The position numbers and the translations under genes were made by a program. A stretch of 10,936 nucleotides of DNA from positions 1 to 10,936 of the forward strand of contig CANQWJ010000029.1 in assembly GCA_947627525.1 (NCBI GenBank), written 5' to 3'. Shown piece after piece: positions 1-7,407 of this stretch. Each line of letters begins with the position of its first letter. The first letter of the stretch is position 1. The stretch is from an uncultured Bacilli bacterium. Lineage in GTDB: Bacteria > Bacillota_I > Bacilli_A > RF39 > UBA660. The notes beneath the pieces were generated by a model. The model had not been told where the DNA came from, ran no database searches, and worked only from the letters and a program-made list of their open reading frames with translations.

Positions 1-1417
1 GATCAACTTTATAACCTAAATTGGCAAAAGTGGCATAAGCAGTAGCCATTTCAACCATATTTATTTCATAAGTACCTAAGGGAAGAGAAGGAACGGCTTC
101 TAATTTCGCGGTTATGCCAAGACGATTAGCCATATTGACAAGACTATCTTCACCTAAGAACATATGTGTCTTAACGGCATAAATATTATCAGAATACGAT
201 ATGGCAGCCGCAAGAGAAATGGGTTTGTTACCATAAATTTTTCCAGCATTTTGGGGAGCATAAGTCTCTTCATTAGAAAAGACAAAGGTCGTCTCTTCAC
301 TCGTAAAAGAAGTACTAGAAGTAAAACCATTTTCTAAGGCTGTATAATAGAGAAAAGGTTTCATTGTTGAACCAACTTGTCTTTTAGAATTTAAAACGCG
401 ATTGTACTGTGACTTATCGTAATTATTTCCTCCAATTAGCGCTATGATGGAACCATCTTTGGGATTCATCATCATGCCTGATGCTTGTAAGTCTTTTTGT
501 TTTAAATTATTTTTAATACTATTTTCTAATGTTTCTTGGGCTTTTATATCCATAGTAGTATATATTTTTAATCCACCAGTTTCTAAAAAAGAAGTAGGAA
601 CACTGTTTATTTTTTCCAACTCATCTAAAACCGCATCTTTGTAATACATGACTGATGATATTGTTTTTTCTTCTTCTTTACCTATAATCGTAATTTCTTC
701 ATTAAGTGCTTCTTGATATTCATCGTAAGTTAAATATTTATTGTTATACATTCCTTTTAAAATCATTTCTTGACGGCTTTTAGTATTTTCAAAATTAGTT
801 ATTGGTGAGTATTTAGAAGGTGACTTGGGAATAGCACACAAAAGAGCCGACTCAGCGACATCAAGTTCACTAGCACTCTTTCCAAAATAAAACTTAGAAG
901 CACTTTCCACACCATATTTACCATTACCATAATTAATGGTATTTAAATAACCCTCTAATATCTCATCTTTTGAATAATGTGTTTCCATATTGAGCGTTAA
1001 CCACATTTCATCCCATTTTCTTTTCCAAGTCTTATCAAATTCTAAAAATAAATTTTTAACGTATTGTTGGGTAATAGTTGAAGCTCCTTGAACCGTTTTA
1101 CCAGCTCTCATATTAGTGTATAGAGCTTTACCAATTCTTAAGACATCAAAGCCAAAGTGCTTATAAAAGTTTTTATCTTCCGCTGATATCGTCGCATTTT
1201 TTAAATTATCGGAAATATCATCTAAAGAAACCCATTCTTTACCACCATTTCCTTGAAGAAAAACATTTTCTTCACTATCATAAAAAACAATATTATTGGC
1301 TTGTTCAATTTCTAATTTTGGTGAAAATTTGGAATAACCATAAATGGATAAAATACCAAGTATGAAAAAAATGAAAAGAAAAAGACAAATTTTTATAATC
1401 TTTTTTAATATTTTCAT
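1..1417 (-). CDS. Class A penicillin-binding protein (PBP1A-type), 5' part, cut by window edge
   Basis: Bifunctional peptidoglycan synthase acting outside the cytoplasmic membrane: glycosyltransferase (GT51) polymerises lipid II and transpeptidase cross-links stem peptides. Translating the minus strand from the ATG at 1417-1415 gives 472 open codons to the window edge. Residues 7-27 form a hydrophobic membrane anchor after a short basic N-terminus. The GT51 signature is visible as SAEDKNFYKHFG (catalytic Glu80) and QGASTITQQ (residues 110-118). The transpeptidase SxxK motif is S350-T-M-K353 and the second motif is S409-D-N411; the KTG box must lie beyond the left edge. The start has a GGTGAT Shine-Dalgarno four bases upstream. 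It is divergent from the following plus-strand genes. The family call is secure; which PBP1 paralogue it is cannot be settled here. Confidence 0.95.
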   Translation of the reverse strand, partial: MKILKKIIKICLFLFIFFILGILSIYGYSKFSPKLEIEQANNIVFYDSEENVFLQGNGGKEWVSLDDISDNLKNATISAEDKNFYKHFGFDVLRIGKALYTNMRAGKTVQGASTITQQYVKNLFLEFDKTWKRKWDEMWLTLNMETHYSKDEILEGYLNTINYGNGKYGVESASKFYFGKSASELDVAESALLCAIPKSPSKYSPITNFENTKSRQEMILKGMYNNKYLTYDEYQEALNEEITIIGKEEEKTISSVMYYKDAVLDELEKINSVPTSFLETGGLKIYTTMDIKAQETLENSIKNNLKQKDLQASGMMMNPKDGSIIALIGGNNYDKSQYNRVLNSKRQVGSTMKPFLYYTALENGFTSSTSFTSEETTFVFSNEETYAPQNAGKIYGNKPISLAAAISYSDNIYAVKTHMFLGEDSLVNMANRLGITAKLEAVPSLPLGTYEINMVEMATAYATFANLGYKVD

Positions 1418-1519
1418 AAAATCACCATTCCAGTTTTATTATGTAGTAAAAACGTAAAAATATGTGTTAAAAATAGTACTTATATGTTATAATTCGTTTT
1501 AGAAATTGTTGGTGGAAAA
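1418..1519. other. Divergent intergenic region between the PBP gene and ywiB-like gene
   Basis: This 102-base AT-rich spacer separates divergent genes. On the plus strand it carries an extended -10 promoter (separate entry). On the minus strand CATAAT (complement of 1438-1443) is the best -10 candidate for the PBP gene, but I see no -35 at the right distance. A perfect inverted repeat, TTATA-TGT-TATAA (1480-1492), spans the plus-strand -10 element. No terminator or small gene is apparent. Confidence 0.6.
1465..1493 (+). promoter_or_regulatory. Putative sigma-A promoter for ywiB-argS
   Basis: TATAAT at 1488-1493 matches the -10 consensus exactly and is preceded by TG at 1485-1486 with one intervening base, giving an extended -10. 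At 17 bp spacing the -35 hexamer is TGTTAA (1465-1470), a poor match, so the extended -10 would have to compensate. Transcription would begin near 1500, about 20 bases before the first gene. Confidence 0.6.
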
Positions 1520-1873
1520 ATGAAAAAAATTAAAATGACAATTACTATTATTTCTAATGGAAATAAGATTAAAGAAAATTTAATTGGTACTATTAATGAA
1601 GGTATAATAAGTTATAGTGAAGATAATAATACCTATGTATATTTAGATATTGAGCGTAATGCTTTGATTCGCGAAAATGATGATCTTTATTTAAAATATA
1701 CTTTTGATGAAAATGATAAAACTTTAGGTAATGTTTTAATAAAAGAATTTAATAAAGAAGTAACAGTTGATATAAAGACTGAATGTATTGAAAAAAGTAA
1801 TAATAGATATTATGTTGAATATTTAATTGAAAAAGATAAATTCATATATGAAATAACATTTAGGGAGGAATAG
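1520..1873 (+). CDS. DUF1934 (YwiB-like) beta-barrel protein
   Basis: A 117-residue soluble protein without signal peptide or membrane segment. I assign it to the DUF1934/YwiB family from size, the alternating beta-strand pattern, and its position directly before argS, as in Bacillus. The family is a small calycin-like beta-barrel of unknown biochemical role, usually around 140 residues, so this copy is a little short. The N-terminal motif KIKMTITIIS and the final LIEKDKFIYEITF strand fit the family's beginning and end. The ATG at 1520 follows a GGTGG site (1511-1515). Its stop at 1871-1873 lies one base before the argS ATG, and the argS ribosome-binding site lies inside its last codons, so the two are probably translationally coupled. 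Confidence 0.75.
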   Translation: MKKIKMTITIISNGNKIKENLIGTINEGIISYSEDNNTYVYLDIERNALIRENDDLYLKYTFDENDKTLGNVLIKEFNKEVTVDIKTECIEKSNNRYYVEYLIEKDKFIYEITFREE

Positions 1874-1874
1874 T

Positions 1875-3614
1875 ATGAGTTATATAAAGAAGTTAAAACA
1901 AGATTTAATCGATATGTTTAAAAGAGCTGGATATGAAGTTTCAGACATTGATTTAACGACATCTAATCGACCAGAACTTGGTGATTTTCAAATAAATGAT
2001 GCGATGCGTTTAGCAAAAATATATGGTGAAAGTCCCGTTAGTATTGCCGGAAAAGTTAAAGAATTATTAGATAAAGATGATAATTTTACTAATGTTAATA
2101 TTGCCGGTCCTGGATTCATTAACCTTTCTATTTCCGATAAAGCCCTAATTGAATTTTTGAATATATTGAACGAAGATGTTAAAAATAATATTGATGTTAG
2201 AGAGGGGAAAAAACTTTTCCTCGATTATGGTGGTGCGAATATTGCGAAGACACTTCACGTTGGACATTTGCGTTCAGCTAATATTGGTGGAGCTCTAAAA
2301 AGACTTGCGAAGACTTTGGGTGACGAAGTAATTTCTGATGTTCATTTTGGCGATATTGGTCGTCAATCAGGAATGGTCATTTCCGAGATTAAGAGAAGAT
2401 ATCCCGATTTAAAATATTTTGCGGAAGACTATAATGGGGAAGACGTTGATTTTGAAATAACGGCTGATGAATTAGGGGAAATCTATCCTAAAGCATCACT
2501 AGCTTGTAAGGAAGATGAAGATCGTTTAGAAGAAGTGCGAAAAATAACTATGGATCTTGAAAATGGTCATGTTGGATATGCGAAACTTTGGGAGAAAATA
2601 AAGAAAGTTTCCATTGAAGATATTAAGAGTATTTATTTAAAATTGAATACTGATTTTGATTTGTGGGAAGGTGAAACCGATTGTTATCCTTATATTCCCG
2701 AAGTAGTCAAGAAATTAAAAGATGGCAATTATTTGTATGAGAGTGAAGGAGCTTTAGTAATGGATATTGCTCTTGAAAGTGATAATAGTCCTATGCCACC
2801 ATTAGTTGTCATTAAAAGTAATGGGGCAACACTTTATGCCACTCGTGAACTTGCGACTATTTATTCAAGAATGCAACGCTTTAATCCTGATGAGTTTTGG
2901 TATGTCACAGATTTCCGTCAAGGACTATATTTTGAACAAGTTTTTCGTGCTAGTAAAAAAAGTGGTTTAGTAAATGAAAATACCGAGTTAAAACACTTAG
3001 AATTTGGAACGATGAATGGACCTGATGGTAAGCCATTTAAAACAAGAGATGGTGGGGTAATGGATTTAAAGAGTTTGATTGCCTTAGTCGTCGATGAAGC
3101 TACATCCCGTCTAAATCCTAATATTACTGATCCAACTGAACGAAAAAAAACAGCTGAACAAATTGCTCTTGCGGCTTTAAAGTATGCGGACTTTTTACCT
3201 TTTAGAACGACTGATTACATCTTTGATCCGGGAAAGTTTGTCGACTTAGAAGGTAAGACAGGACCATATTTGTTATACTCAACCATTAGAATTAAATCTT
3301 TATTGAATAAATCTAATACATTTAAATACAATGTAAAAAGAATAGTTAAAGAAAGTGATCGTGATATAGCTATAACGTTGTTAAGTTTGCCTAATGTTTT
3401 AGATAAAGCATATGAAGTTAAATCATTGAATGATATTGCTGAATATCTATATAAATTGACAAGTGCCTACAACAAATTTTATGCTGAGAATAGAATTTTA
3501 TCAGAGGGTGATGAAGAAATTAGATCTTCTTGGTTAGCCCTTTCAAATATTGTTAAATCAACAAATGAAATGCTTCTTACGATATTAGGAATTGAAGTTC
3601 CTGATAAAATGTAA
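1875..3614 (+). CDS. argS: Arginyl-tRNA synthetase
   Basis: Cytoplasmic class I aminoacyl-tRNA synthetase charging tRNA-Arg with arginine using ATP. The 579 residues are a normal length. Residues 1 to about 90 form the ArgRS-specific N-terminal domain that reads the tRNA D-loop (GDFQINDAMRLAK at 36-48). The class I HIGH signature is H128-V-G-H131 within AKTLHVGHLRSANIG. In place of a strict KMSK there is the degenerate loop FKTRDGG (388-394), as is usual for ArgRS. GKTGPYLLYST (460-470) opens the C-terminal DALR anticodon-binding helical domain, which runs to the end. The start at 1875 has a strong GGGAGGA site at 1863-1869. It forms an operon with the DUF1934 gene; no hairpin terminator is seen after it, so read-through into rpoE is possible. 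Confidence 0.98.
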   Translation: MSYIKKLKQDLIDMFKRAGYEVSDIDLTTSNRPELGDFQINDAMRLAKIYGESPVSIAGKVKELLDKDDNFTNVNIAGPGFINLSISDKALIEFLNILNEDVKNNIDVREGKKLFLDYGGANIAKTLHVGHLRSANIGGALKRLAKTLGDEVISDVHFGDIGRQSGMVISEIKRRYPDLKYFAEDYNGEDVDFEITADELGEIYPKASLACKEDEDRLEEVRKITMDLENGHVGYAKLWEKIKKVSIEDIKSIYLKLNTDFDLWEGETDCYPYIPEVVKKLKDGNYLYESEGALVMDIALESDNSPMPPLVVIKSNGATLYATRELATIYSRMQRFNPDEFWYVTDFRQGLYFEQVFRASKKSGLVNENTELKHLEFGTMNGPDGKPFKTRDGGVMDLKSLIALVVDEATSRLNPNITDPTERKKTAEQIALAALKYADFLPFRTTDYIFDPGKFVDLEGKTGPYLLYSTIRIKSLLNKSNTFKYNVKRIVKESDRDIAITLLSLPNVLDKAYEVKSLNDIAEYLYKLTSAYNKFYAENRILSEGDEEIRSSWLALSNIVKSTNEMLLTILGIEVPDKM

Positions 3615-3623
3615 GAAAATAGG

Positions 3624-3652
3624 TTGCTTTTCATAGGAAATAATGATATAAA
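3624..3652 (+). promoter_or_regulatory. Putative sigma-A promoter for rpoE
   Basis: TTGCTT (3624-3629) and TATAAA (3647-3652) are separated by exactly 17 bp, with TG at 3644-3645 making an extended -10. Transcription would begin near 3659, leaving a leader of about 55 bases before rpoE. It lies just after the argS stop codon and would let rpoE be expressed apart from argS. Confidence 0.65.
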
Positions 3653-3702
3653 AGAAAAAGGAATTTATATATCCGAAAATATCATAAATTAAATGTTTAT
3701 GT

Positions 3703-3708
3703 AGGAGG
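3703..3708 (+). promoter_or_regulatory. Ribosome-binding site that fixes the rpoE start
   Basis: AGGAGG lies at 3703-3708. The first in-frame ATG, at 3710, is only one base away, which is too close. The ATG at 3716 is seven bases away and gives the expected delta N-terminus. Confidence 0.8.
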
Positions 3709-3715
3709 AATGAAA

Positions 3716-4180
3716 ATGAGTATTTATGATATGTCCAAAGAAGAATTGGAGTTATATTCATACAAAGACTTAACAAATATGCTACTAAAGGAAAAAGGGG
3801 CAATGAATACTGCTGATTTGTTTAAAGAGATAACAAAACTTTTAGAGTTATCAAGTAGTGTATTTGAGAATAAAATAGGAGATTATTATACAACTTTGAC
3901 TAATGATAAACACTTTATTATGTTAGATGATGGAAAATGGGATTTAAGAGAAAACCATACATCTGATAAAGTTGTCATAATAAATGATAGTGAAGAGGAA
4001 GAAGAGGAAGAAGAAGAGGACGAATTATCTGAAAATAAAGATGATGAAGATAGTTCTGATGATGAAGATAATACTGATGATTATGACTCTTCAAGAAGTG
4101 ATGATGATTTTGATGACTCAGATGATGACTTAAAAGATTTAGTAATACTAGATGAAGATGAGTTAGAGTTAGAAGAATAG
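3716..4180 (+). CDS. rpoE: DNA-directed RNA polymerase delta subunit
   Basis: Small RNA polymerase subunit of Firmicutes; it binds core enzyme, promotes polymerase recycling and reduces non-specific nucleic-acid binding. The protein has 154 residues from the chosen ATG at 3716 (173 in B. subtilis). Residues 1-80 form the HARE-HTH domain, recognisable from MSKEELELYSYKDLTNMLL and the ending GKWDLREN. From about residue 91 to the end the tail is disordered and highly acidic, with nine glutamates in a row (93-101) and then Asp/Ser-rich sequence. The lysine tract that joins the two parts in B. subtilis delta is not present; the linker reads HTSDKVVIINDS. It has its own promoter and a terminator seven bases after the stop, so it is probably mainly monocistronic. 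Confidence 0.93.
   Translation: MSIYDMSKEELELYSYKDLTNMLLKEKGAMNTADLFKEITKLLELSSSVFENKIGDYYTTLTNDKHFIMLDDGKWDLRENHTSDKVVIINDSEEEEEEEEEDELSENKDDEDSSDDEDNTDDYDSSRSDDDFDDSDDDLKDLVILDEDELELEE
3992..4020 (+). repeat. 29-base pure purine tract (GAA/GAG repeats) within rpoE
   Basis: Uninterrupted A/G run made of GAA and GAG codons that encodes the polyglutamate stretch of delta. The mixture of GAA and GAG indicates selection on protein acidity rather than a clean microsatellite, so slippage is not the obvious reading. Confidence 0.85.
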
Positions 4181-4186
4181 TTAGTG

Positions 4187-4212
4187 ACAAGTCGGTAAAA
4201 GGACTTGTTTTT
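4187..4212 (+). terminator. Rho-independent terminator after rpoE
   Basis: A perfect 7-bp stem, ACAAGTC (4187-4193) with GACTTGT (4202-4208), closes an 8-base loop and runs into a T tract (4208-4212). It begins seven bases after the rpoE stop and separates rpoE from prfA. Confidence 0.85.
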
Positions 4213-4247
4213 CTTATTAACTTTTACTATTAATTATTATATTTTAA

Positions 4248-4256
4248 TGCTATAAT
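4248..4256 (+). promoter_or_regulatory. Putative extended -10 promoter for prfA operon
   Basis: TG at 4248-4249, one base, then TATAAT at 4251-4256. No good -35 is present at 16-18 bp. Transcription would start near 4263, after the rpoE terminator. Since this lies downstream of the ATG at 4257, that codon cannot be the prfA start. Confidence 0.65.
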
Positions 4257-4292
4257 ATGCATAGATATTTATTGAGAGATGGAGCGATTAAT

Positions 4293-5354
4293 ATGATTGA
4301 AAGACTGGAAATAATAAAGAACAAGTATGAAGATATGCAAAAAGAATTGATGAAGCCAGAAGTACTTAGTGATATAAATAAAACAACAGAATTATCAAGA
4401 GAGATGGCTTCACTTGAAGAAATTGTTAATCACTATAAAAGATATATGGAAGTAGATAAGGAATTAGAAGAAGCTAAAGAACTCATGAAAGATCCCGAAC
4501 TTGGGGAAATGGCTAAATCAGAATATGATTCCTTGGTTCAAGAAAAAGAAGATTTGGAGCGAAAATTAGAAATTTTATTAATACCAAAAGATCCTAATGA
4601 CGGGAAAAATATCATTATGGAAATAAGAGGAGCAGCAGGTGGAGACGAAGCTAATATTTTTGCGGGTGATTTATATCGCATGTATACGCGTTATGCTGAA
4701 CGTCAAGGTTTTAAAACGGAAGTCATTGATTTAGTTGAAGGAACAGCGGGTGGTTTTGCGCAAATTGAATTTATGATTAAGGGAGCTAATGTCTATTCAA
4801 AATTAAAGTATGAAAGTGGTTCTCATCGTGTTCAAAGAGTACCGGAAACGGAGTCGCAAGGAAGAATTCAAACATCAACGGCTACGGTTCTAGTTATGCC
4901 GGAAGTTGAAGACGTAAGTGTTGATATAAATCCTAACGATTTACGAATTGATGTTTATTGTGCTAGTGGTCATGGTGGACAAGGAGTTAATACGACACCA
5001 TCAGCTGTTCGTATTACCCATATACCAACTAATACTGTTGTCACTTGTCAAAATGAACGTAGTCAAATTCAAAATAAAGAACAAGCAATGAAAGTTTTAC
5101 GTGCTCGTCTATATGAAGCCGAACAAGCCAAACAAGATGCGGAAGTTGGAAGTGAAAGAAAAAGTAAGATTGGTACAGGAGATCGTTCTGAAAAAATTCG
5201 TACTTACAACTATCCACAAAATCGTGTAACGGATCATCGTATCGGTTATACAACTAATAATTTGGATCGTATTATGAACGGTCAATTAGATGAAATAATT
5301 GAAGCTTTAATCAATGAAGATCAAAAGCGTAAATTAGAAGGAAATGAAGAATAA
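4293..5354 (+). CDS. prfA: Peptide chain release factor 1
   Basis: RF1 recognises UAA and UAG in the ribosomal A site and triggers peptide release. From ATG 4293 the protein has 353 residues, the usual length. Residues 1 to about 100 form the coiled helical domain 1. The stop-codon-reading P-x-T motif is P184-E-T186 in RVPETESQGRI, the same PET form as in Bacillus RF1. The catalytic loop GGQ is at 228-230 (SGHGGQGVNTT); its glutamine is the one methylated by the product of the next gene. The C-terminal TGDRSEKIRTYN and VTDHRIG segments are standard. The start is chosen over an in-frame ATG at 4257 because GGAG (4281-4284) lies eight bases upstream and the promoter overlaps the earlier ATG. 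Its TAA overlaps the prmC ATG by one base. Confidence 0.97.
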   Translation: MIERLEIIKNKYEDMQKELMKPEVLSDINKTTELSREMASLEEIVNHYKRYMEVDKELEEAKELMKDPELGEMAKSEYDSLVQEKEDLERKLEILLIPKDPNDGKNIIMEIRGAAGGDEANIFAGDLYRMYTRYAERQGFKTEVIDLVEGTAGGFAQIEFMIKGANVYSKLKYESGSHRVQRVPETESQGRIQTSTATVLVMPEVEDVSVDINPNDLRIDVYCASGHGGQGVNTTPSAVRITHIPTNTVVTCQNERSQIQNKEQAMKVLRARLYEAEQAKQDAEVGSERKSKIGTGDRSEKIRTYNYPQNRVTDHRIGYTTNNLDRIMNGQLDEIIEALINEDQKRKLEGNEE

Positions 5355-6175
5355 TGACTGTTGATGATGTAATTGTCTATGGTAAAAGCAAAGTTCATTC
5401 TGATTTAGCGAAAATGCTTTTAGCTGATTTAATGGGTATCAATTCCTTAGAGTTATTATTCATTCTTGATCAAGAAGTTGATGAGGAAATCGTCAATACT
5501 TTTAAATATCGTGTTGATGAGTTGCGCAAAGGTTGTCCCATTCAATATATCATTGGTAATGTTAATTTTTGTGGTAACCTTTTAGAAGTCAATGAAAACG
5601 TTTTAATTCCTAGATTTGAGACTGAACAATTAGTCAAAGAAACGATTAAACGCATAAATCTATTATTCCCTAGTGGTGAATTTGATTTAATTGATTTGGG
5701 GTGTGGAAGTGGTGCTATTGGTCTATCAATAAAAAAAGAGATAGAACGCGCTAATATCACTCTTCTTGATATAAGTGAAGAAGCATTAGAAGTTGCGAAA
5801 AGGAATGCTGAAGGATTAGGTCTAAAAGCGAAGTTTATTTTAAATGATATGTTAGAGAATTTATCTAATCAATACGATGTTATTGTATCTAATCCACCAT
5901 ATATTAAGACTGATGAAGAAATAGAGGAAATCGTTAAAAATAATGAACCGCACTTGGCCTTATATGCTGGTGTTGATGGCCTAGACTATTATCGTAAGAT
6001 TCTAAATCATGTCAAAGAAAATATTAAAAAAAAATATTTAATTGCTTTTGAAATAGGTGATACACAAAAAGACGCTATCTTTGATTTGGTCAGTAAAACC
6101 CTTACTAATTACAAAATAGAATGTCTAAAAGATTATCAAAATCGAAATCGTATGATATTTATTTATAATGAATAA
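5354..6175 (+). CDS. prmC: Release factor glutamine N5-methyltransferase
   Basis: SAM-dependent enzyme that methylates the GGQ glutamine of release factors, raising termination efficiency. The 273 residues are typical. Residues 1 to about 75 form the helical substrate-binding domain; the SAM-binding motif I is DLIDLGCGSGAIG (111-123); the catalytic NPPY is N180-P-P-Y183. The conserved PRFETE (86-91) before the Rossmann fold is also present. It begins within the prfA stop codon (TAATG), and this prfA-prmC pairing is conserved very widely, which supports the assignment. No promoter of its own is needed. Confidence 0.96.
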   Translation: MTVDDVIVYGKSKVHSDLAKMLLADLMGINSLELLFILDQEVDEEIVNTFKYRVDELRKGCPIQYIIGNVNFCGNLLEVNENVLIPRFETEQLVKETIKRINLLFPSGEFDLIDLGCGSGAIGLSIKKEIERANITLLDISEEALEVAKRNAEGLGLKAKFILNDMLENLSNQYDVIVSNPPYIKTDEEIEEIVKNNEPHLALYAGVDGLDYYRKILNHVKENIKKKYLIAFEIGDTQKDAIFDLVSKTLTNYKIECLKDYQNRNRMIFIYNE

Positions 6176-6204
6176 ATATCTTTTTTTGTATAAAAATATT
6201 TATT
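6171..6204 (+). repeat. AT-only inverted repeat between prmC and spoIIR
   Basis: AATAAATAT (6171-6179) pairs perfectly with ATATTTATT (6196-6204), with further T/A pairing inside. It overlaps the prmC stop codon. There is no T tract after the right arm, and the stem lacks G-C pairs, so it is at best a weak RNA hairpin. Confidence 0.4.
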
Positions 6205-6231
6205 TAGTATCATTATTCTAATGGTGATGAT

Positions 6232-6762
6232 ATGAAAAAACTATTTATTGCTTTGGCAATTATTTTAATTCCTTTAACTTATAACAAATACAATAGTGAA
6301 GAACAAGTAATAATTCCTAATGACGCTATTAGAATAAGAGTTATTGCTAACTCTAACTCTTTAGATGATCAACAAGAGAAGTTAGTCGTTAGAAAAAATT
6401 TACAAATCTTTTTGAGCGATTTATTAAAAGATGCTAAAACAAGGGAAGAGACAGAAAAAACGATTAAGAGTAATATTTCGAATATCAATCAAAATATTAC
6501 AGATACTTTAAACAGCTTAGAGTCTAAGACTAAATATGAAACTAATTATGGATTAAATTATTTTCCCGAAAAAGAGTTTAAAGGTATCACATATGAGTCT
6601 GGATACTATGATTCATTAGTAGTAACTTTAGGTAAAGGAAAAGGAAACAATTGGTGGTGTGTCTTATTTCCACCTTTATGCTTATTGCCAACAGAAGAAG
6701 AAAATATTACCAATGTTGATTATTGTTTCTTTGTTAATGAGGTAATTTCTAACTATAAATAA
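6232..6762 (+). CDS. spoIIR: Stage II sporulation protein R (SpoIIR)
   Basis: In Bacillus SpoIIR is made in the forespore under sigma-F, is secreted into the intermembrane space, and triggers SpoIIGA to process pro-sigma-E in the mother cell. This copy has 176 residues, shorter than the roughly 220 of B. subtilis. Residues 3-16 form a hydrophobic signal segment. The family hallmarks are present: AIRIRVIANSNSLDDQQEK (32-50) and the GKGKGNNWWCVLFPPLCL block (134-151), ending in a short C-terminal strand, VDYCFFVNEVI. The ATG follows GGTGAT by three bases. It lies after prfA-prmC, the same neighbourhood as in Bacillus. A clear sigma-F promoter could not be identified. The gene looks intact and indicates sporulation capacity or recent ancestry. 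Confidence 0.92.
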   Translation: MKKLFIALAIILIPLTYNKYNSEEQVIIPNDAIRIRVIANSNSLDDQQEKLVVRKNLQIFLSDLLKDAKTREETEKTIKSNISNINQNITDTLNSLESKTKYETNYGLNYFPEKEFKGITYESGYYDSLVVTLGKGKGNNWWCVLFPPLCLLPTEEENITNVDYCFFVNEVISNYK

Positions 6763-6795
6763 AAAATAAATACATAGAATTATATAGGTGATTCA

Positions 6796-7326
6796 ATGTA
6801 TTTTTTTATTACCTTAACAACAGCTATTGCATTAAGTTTAGATGCTTTTTCATTAGCTATTATATATGGTACGGTTTTAAAAGAAAAAAGAACTATTTTA
6901 ATACTCAGTTTAGCTGTTGGTATCTTTCACTTTTTTATGCCTTTTTTAGGATATTTAATGAGTAATTTAGTTATTGCTAGATTTATATCCAATACTAATT
7001 TTATTGCTTTTGTCATCTTCTTAATTTTAGGATTAGAGATGCTTTTTAGTAAGAATGAAGAAGATACTTTAATGAATTTTTCTAAGTTGACGAGTATTTT
7101 ATTATTTGCTTTTACAGTTAGTATTGATAGTTTTAGTGTTGGGATTGCGATTGCATCTAGTGGGAAAATCTTTATGCCGATGTGTATGTTTTCAACCGTC
7201 AGTTTTCTTTTTACTTATGTTGGATTAATAATTGGTAAAAAAATAAATGGTCTTTTTGGTAAGTATACGACCAAGATTGGTGGCTTAATGTTAATTTTTT
7301 TATCATTCTATTATTTATTGACATAG
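6796..7326 (+). CDS. mntP: MntP-family (YwlD-like) putative manganese efflux pump
   Basis: Integral membrane protein of 176 residues with about six hydrophobic segments (roughly 3-24, 33-60, 66-84, 97-120, 125-147, 160-175). It shows the family's internal duplication: SLDAFSLAI (14-22) and SIDSFSVGI (109-117), whose aspartates D16 and D111 correspond to acidic residues important in MntP. GIFHFFMPFLG (42-52) is also typical of the family. The related sporulation YtaF proteins share the fold, but the position near spoIIR, prmC and rpiB matches Bacillus ywlD. The start has AGGTGAT (6786-6792) before ATG 6796. Only 33 bases separate it from spoIIR without a terminator, so co-transcription is possible. 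Substrate specificity is inferred from the family. Confidence 0.85.
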   Translation: MYFFITLTTAIALSLDAFSLAIIYGTVLKEKRTILILSLAVGIFHFFMPFLGYLMSNLVIARFISNTNFIAFVIFLILGLEMLFSKNEEDTLMNFSKLTSILLFAFTVSIDSFSVGIAIASSGKIFMPMCMFSTVSFLFTYVGLIIGKKINGLFGKYTTKIGGLMLIFLSFYYLLT

Positions 7327-7352
7327 AAAAATCTTTTTTTCCTTTGTATTTA

Positions 7353-7381
7353 TTGATTATATTCAGTTTAATTGATAAAAT
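7353..7381 (+). promoter_or_regulatory. Putative sigma-A promoter for fba-murA
   Basis: TTGATT (7353-7358) and TAAAAT (7376-7381) are separated by 17 bp, with TG at 7373-7374 forming an extended -10. Transcription would begin near 7388, which makes the ATG at 7396 an unlikely start and favours the one at 7408. Confidence 0.65.
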
Positions 7382-7397
7382 GAAGATAAGAAAGAAT

Positions 7398-7402
7398 GGT
7401 GA
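7398..7402 (+). promoter_or_regulatory. Ribosome-binding site that fixes the fba start
   Basis: GGTGA at 7398-7402 lies five bases before ATG 7408. The earlier in-frame ATG (7396) has no comparable site upstream and overlaps this one. Confidence 0.65.
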
Positions 7403-7407
7403 ATAAG

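Noticed and set aside
444..644. Plus-strand open frame of 66 codons
   Set aside because: It lies wholly inside the PBP gene on the opposite strand, which has clear family motifs throughout.
3992..4020. Purine tract as a phase-variable microsatellite
   Set aside because: GAA and GAG are mixed irregularly, so there is no long perfect repeat unit to slip, and the coding role (acidic tail) explains it.
3975..4190. Open frame of 71 codons on the minus strand, opposite the rpoE tail
   Set aside because: It is the antisense shadow of the acidic GAA/GAT codons and yields a low-complexity Leu/His-rich product; no ribosome site.
7326..7341. Possible terminator after mntP (GAAAAA pairing with TTTTTC)
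   Set aside because: The stem is almost all A-T with a minimal loop, and no T tract follows the right arm.
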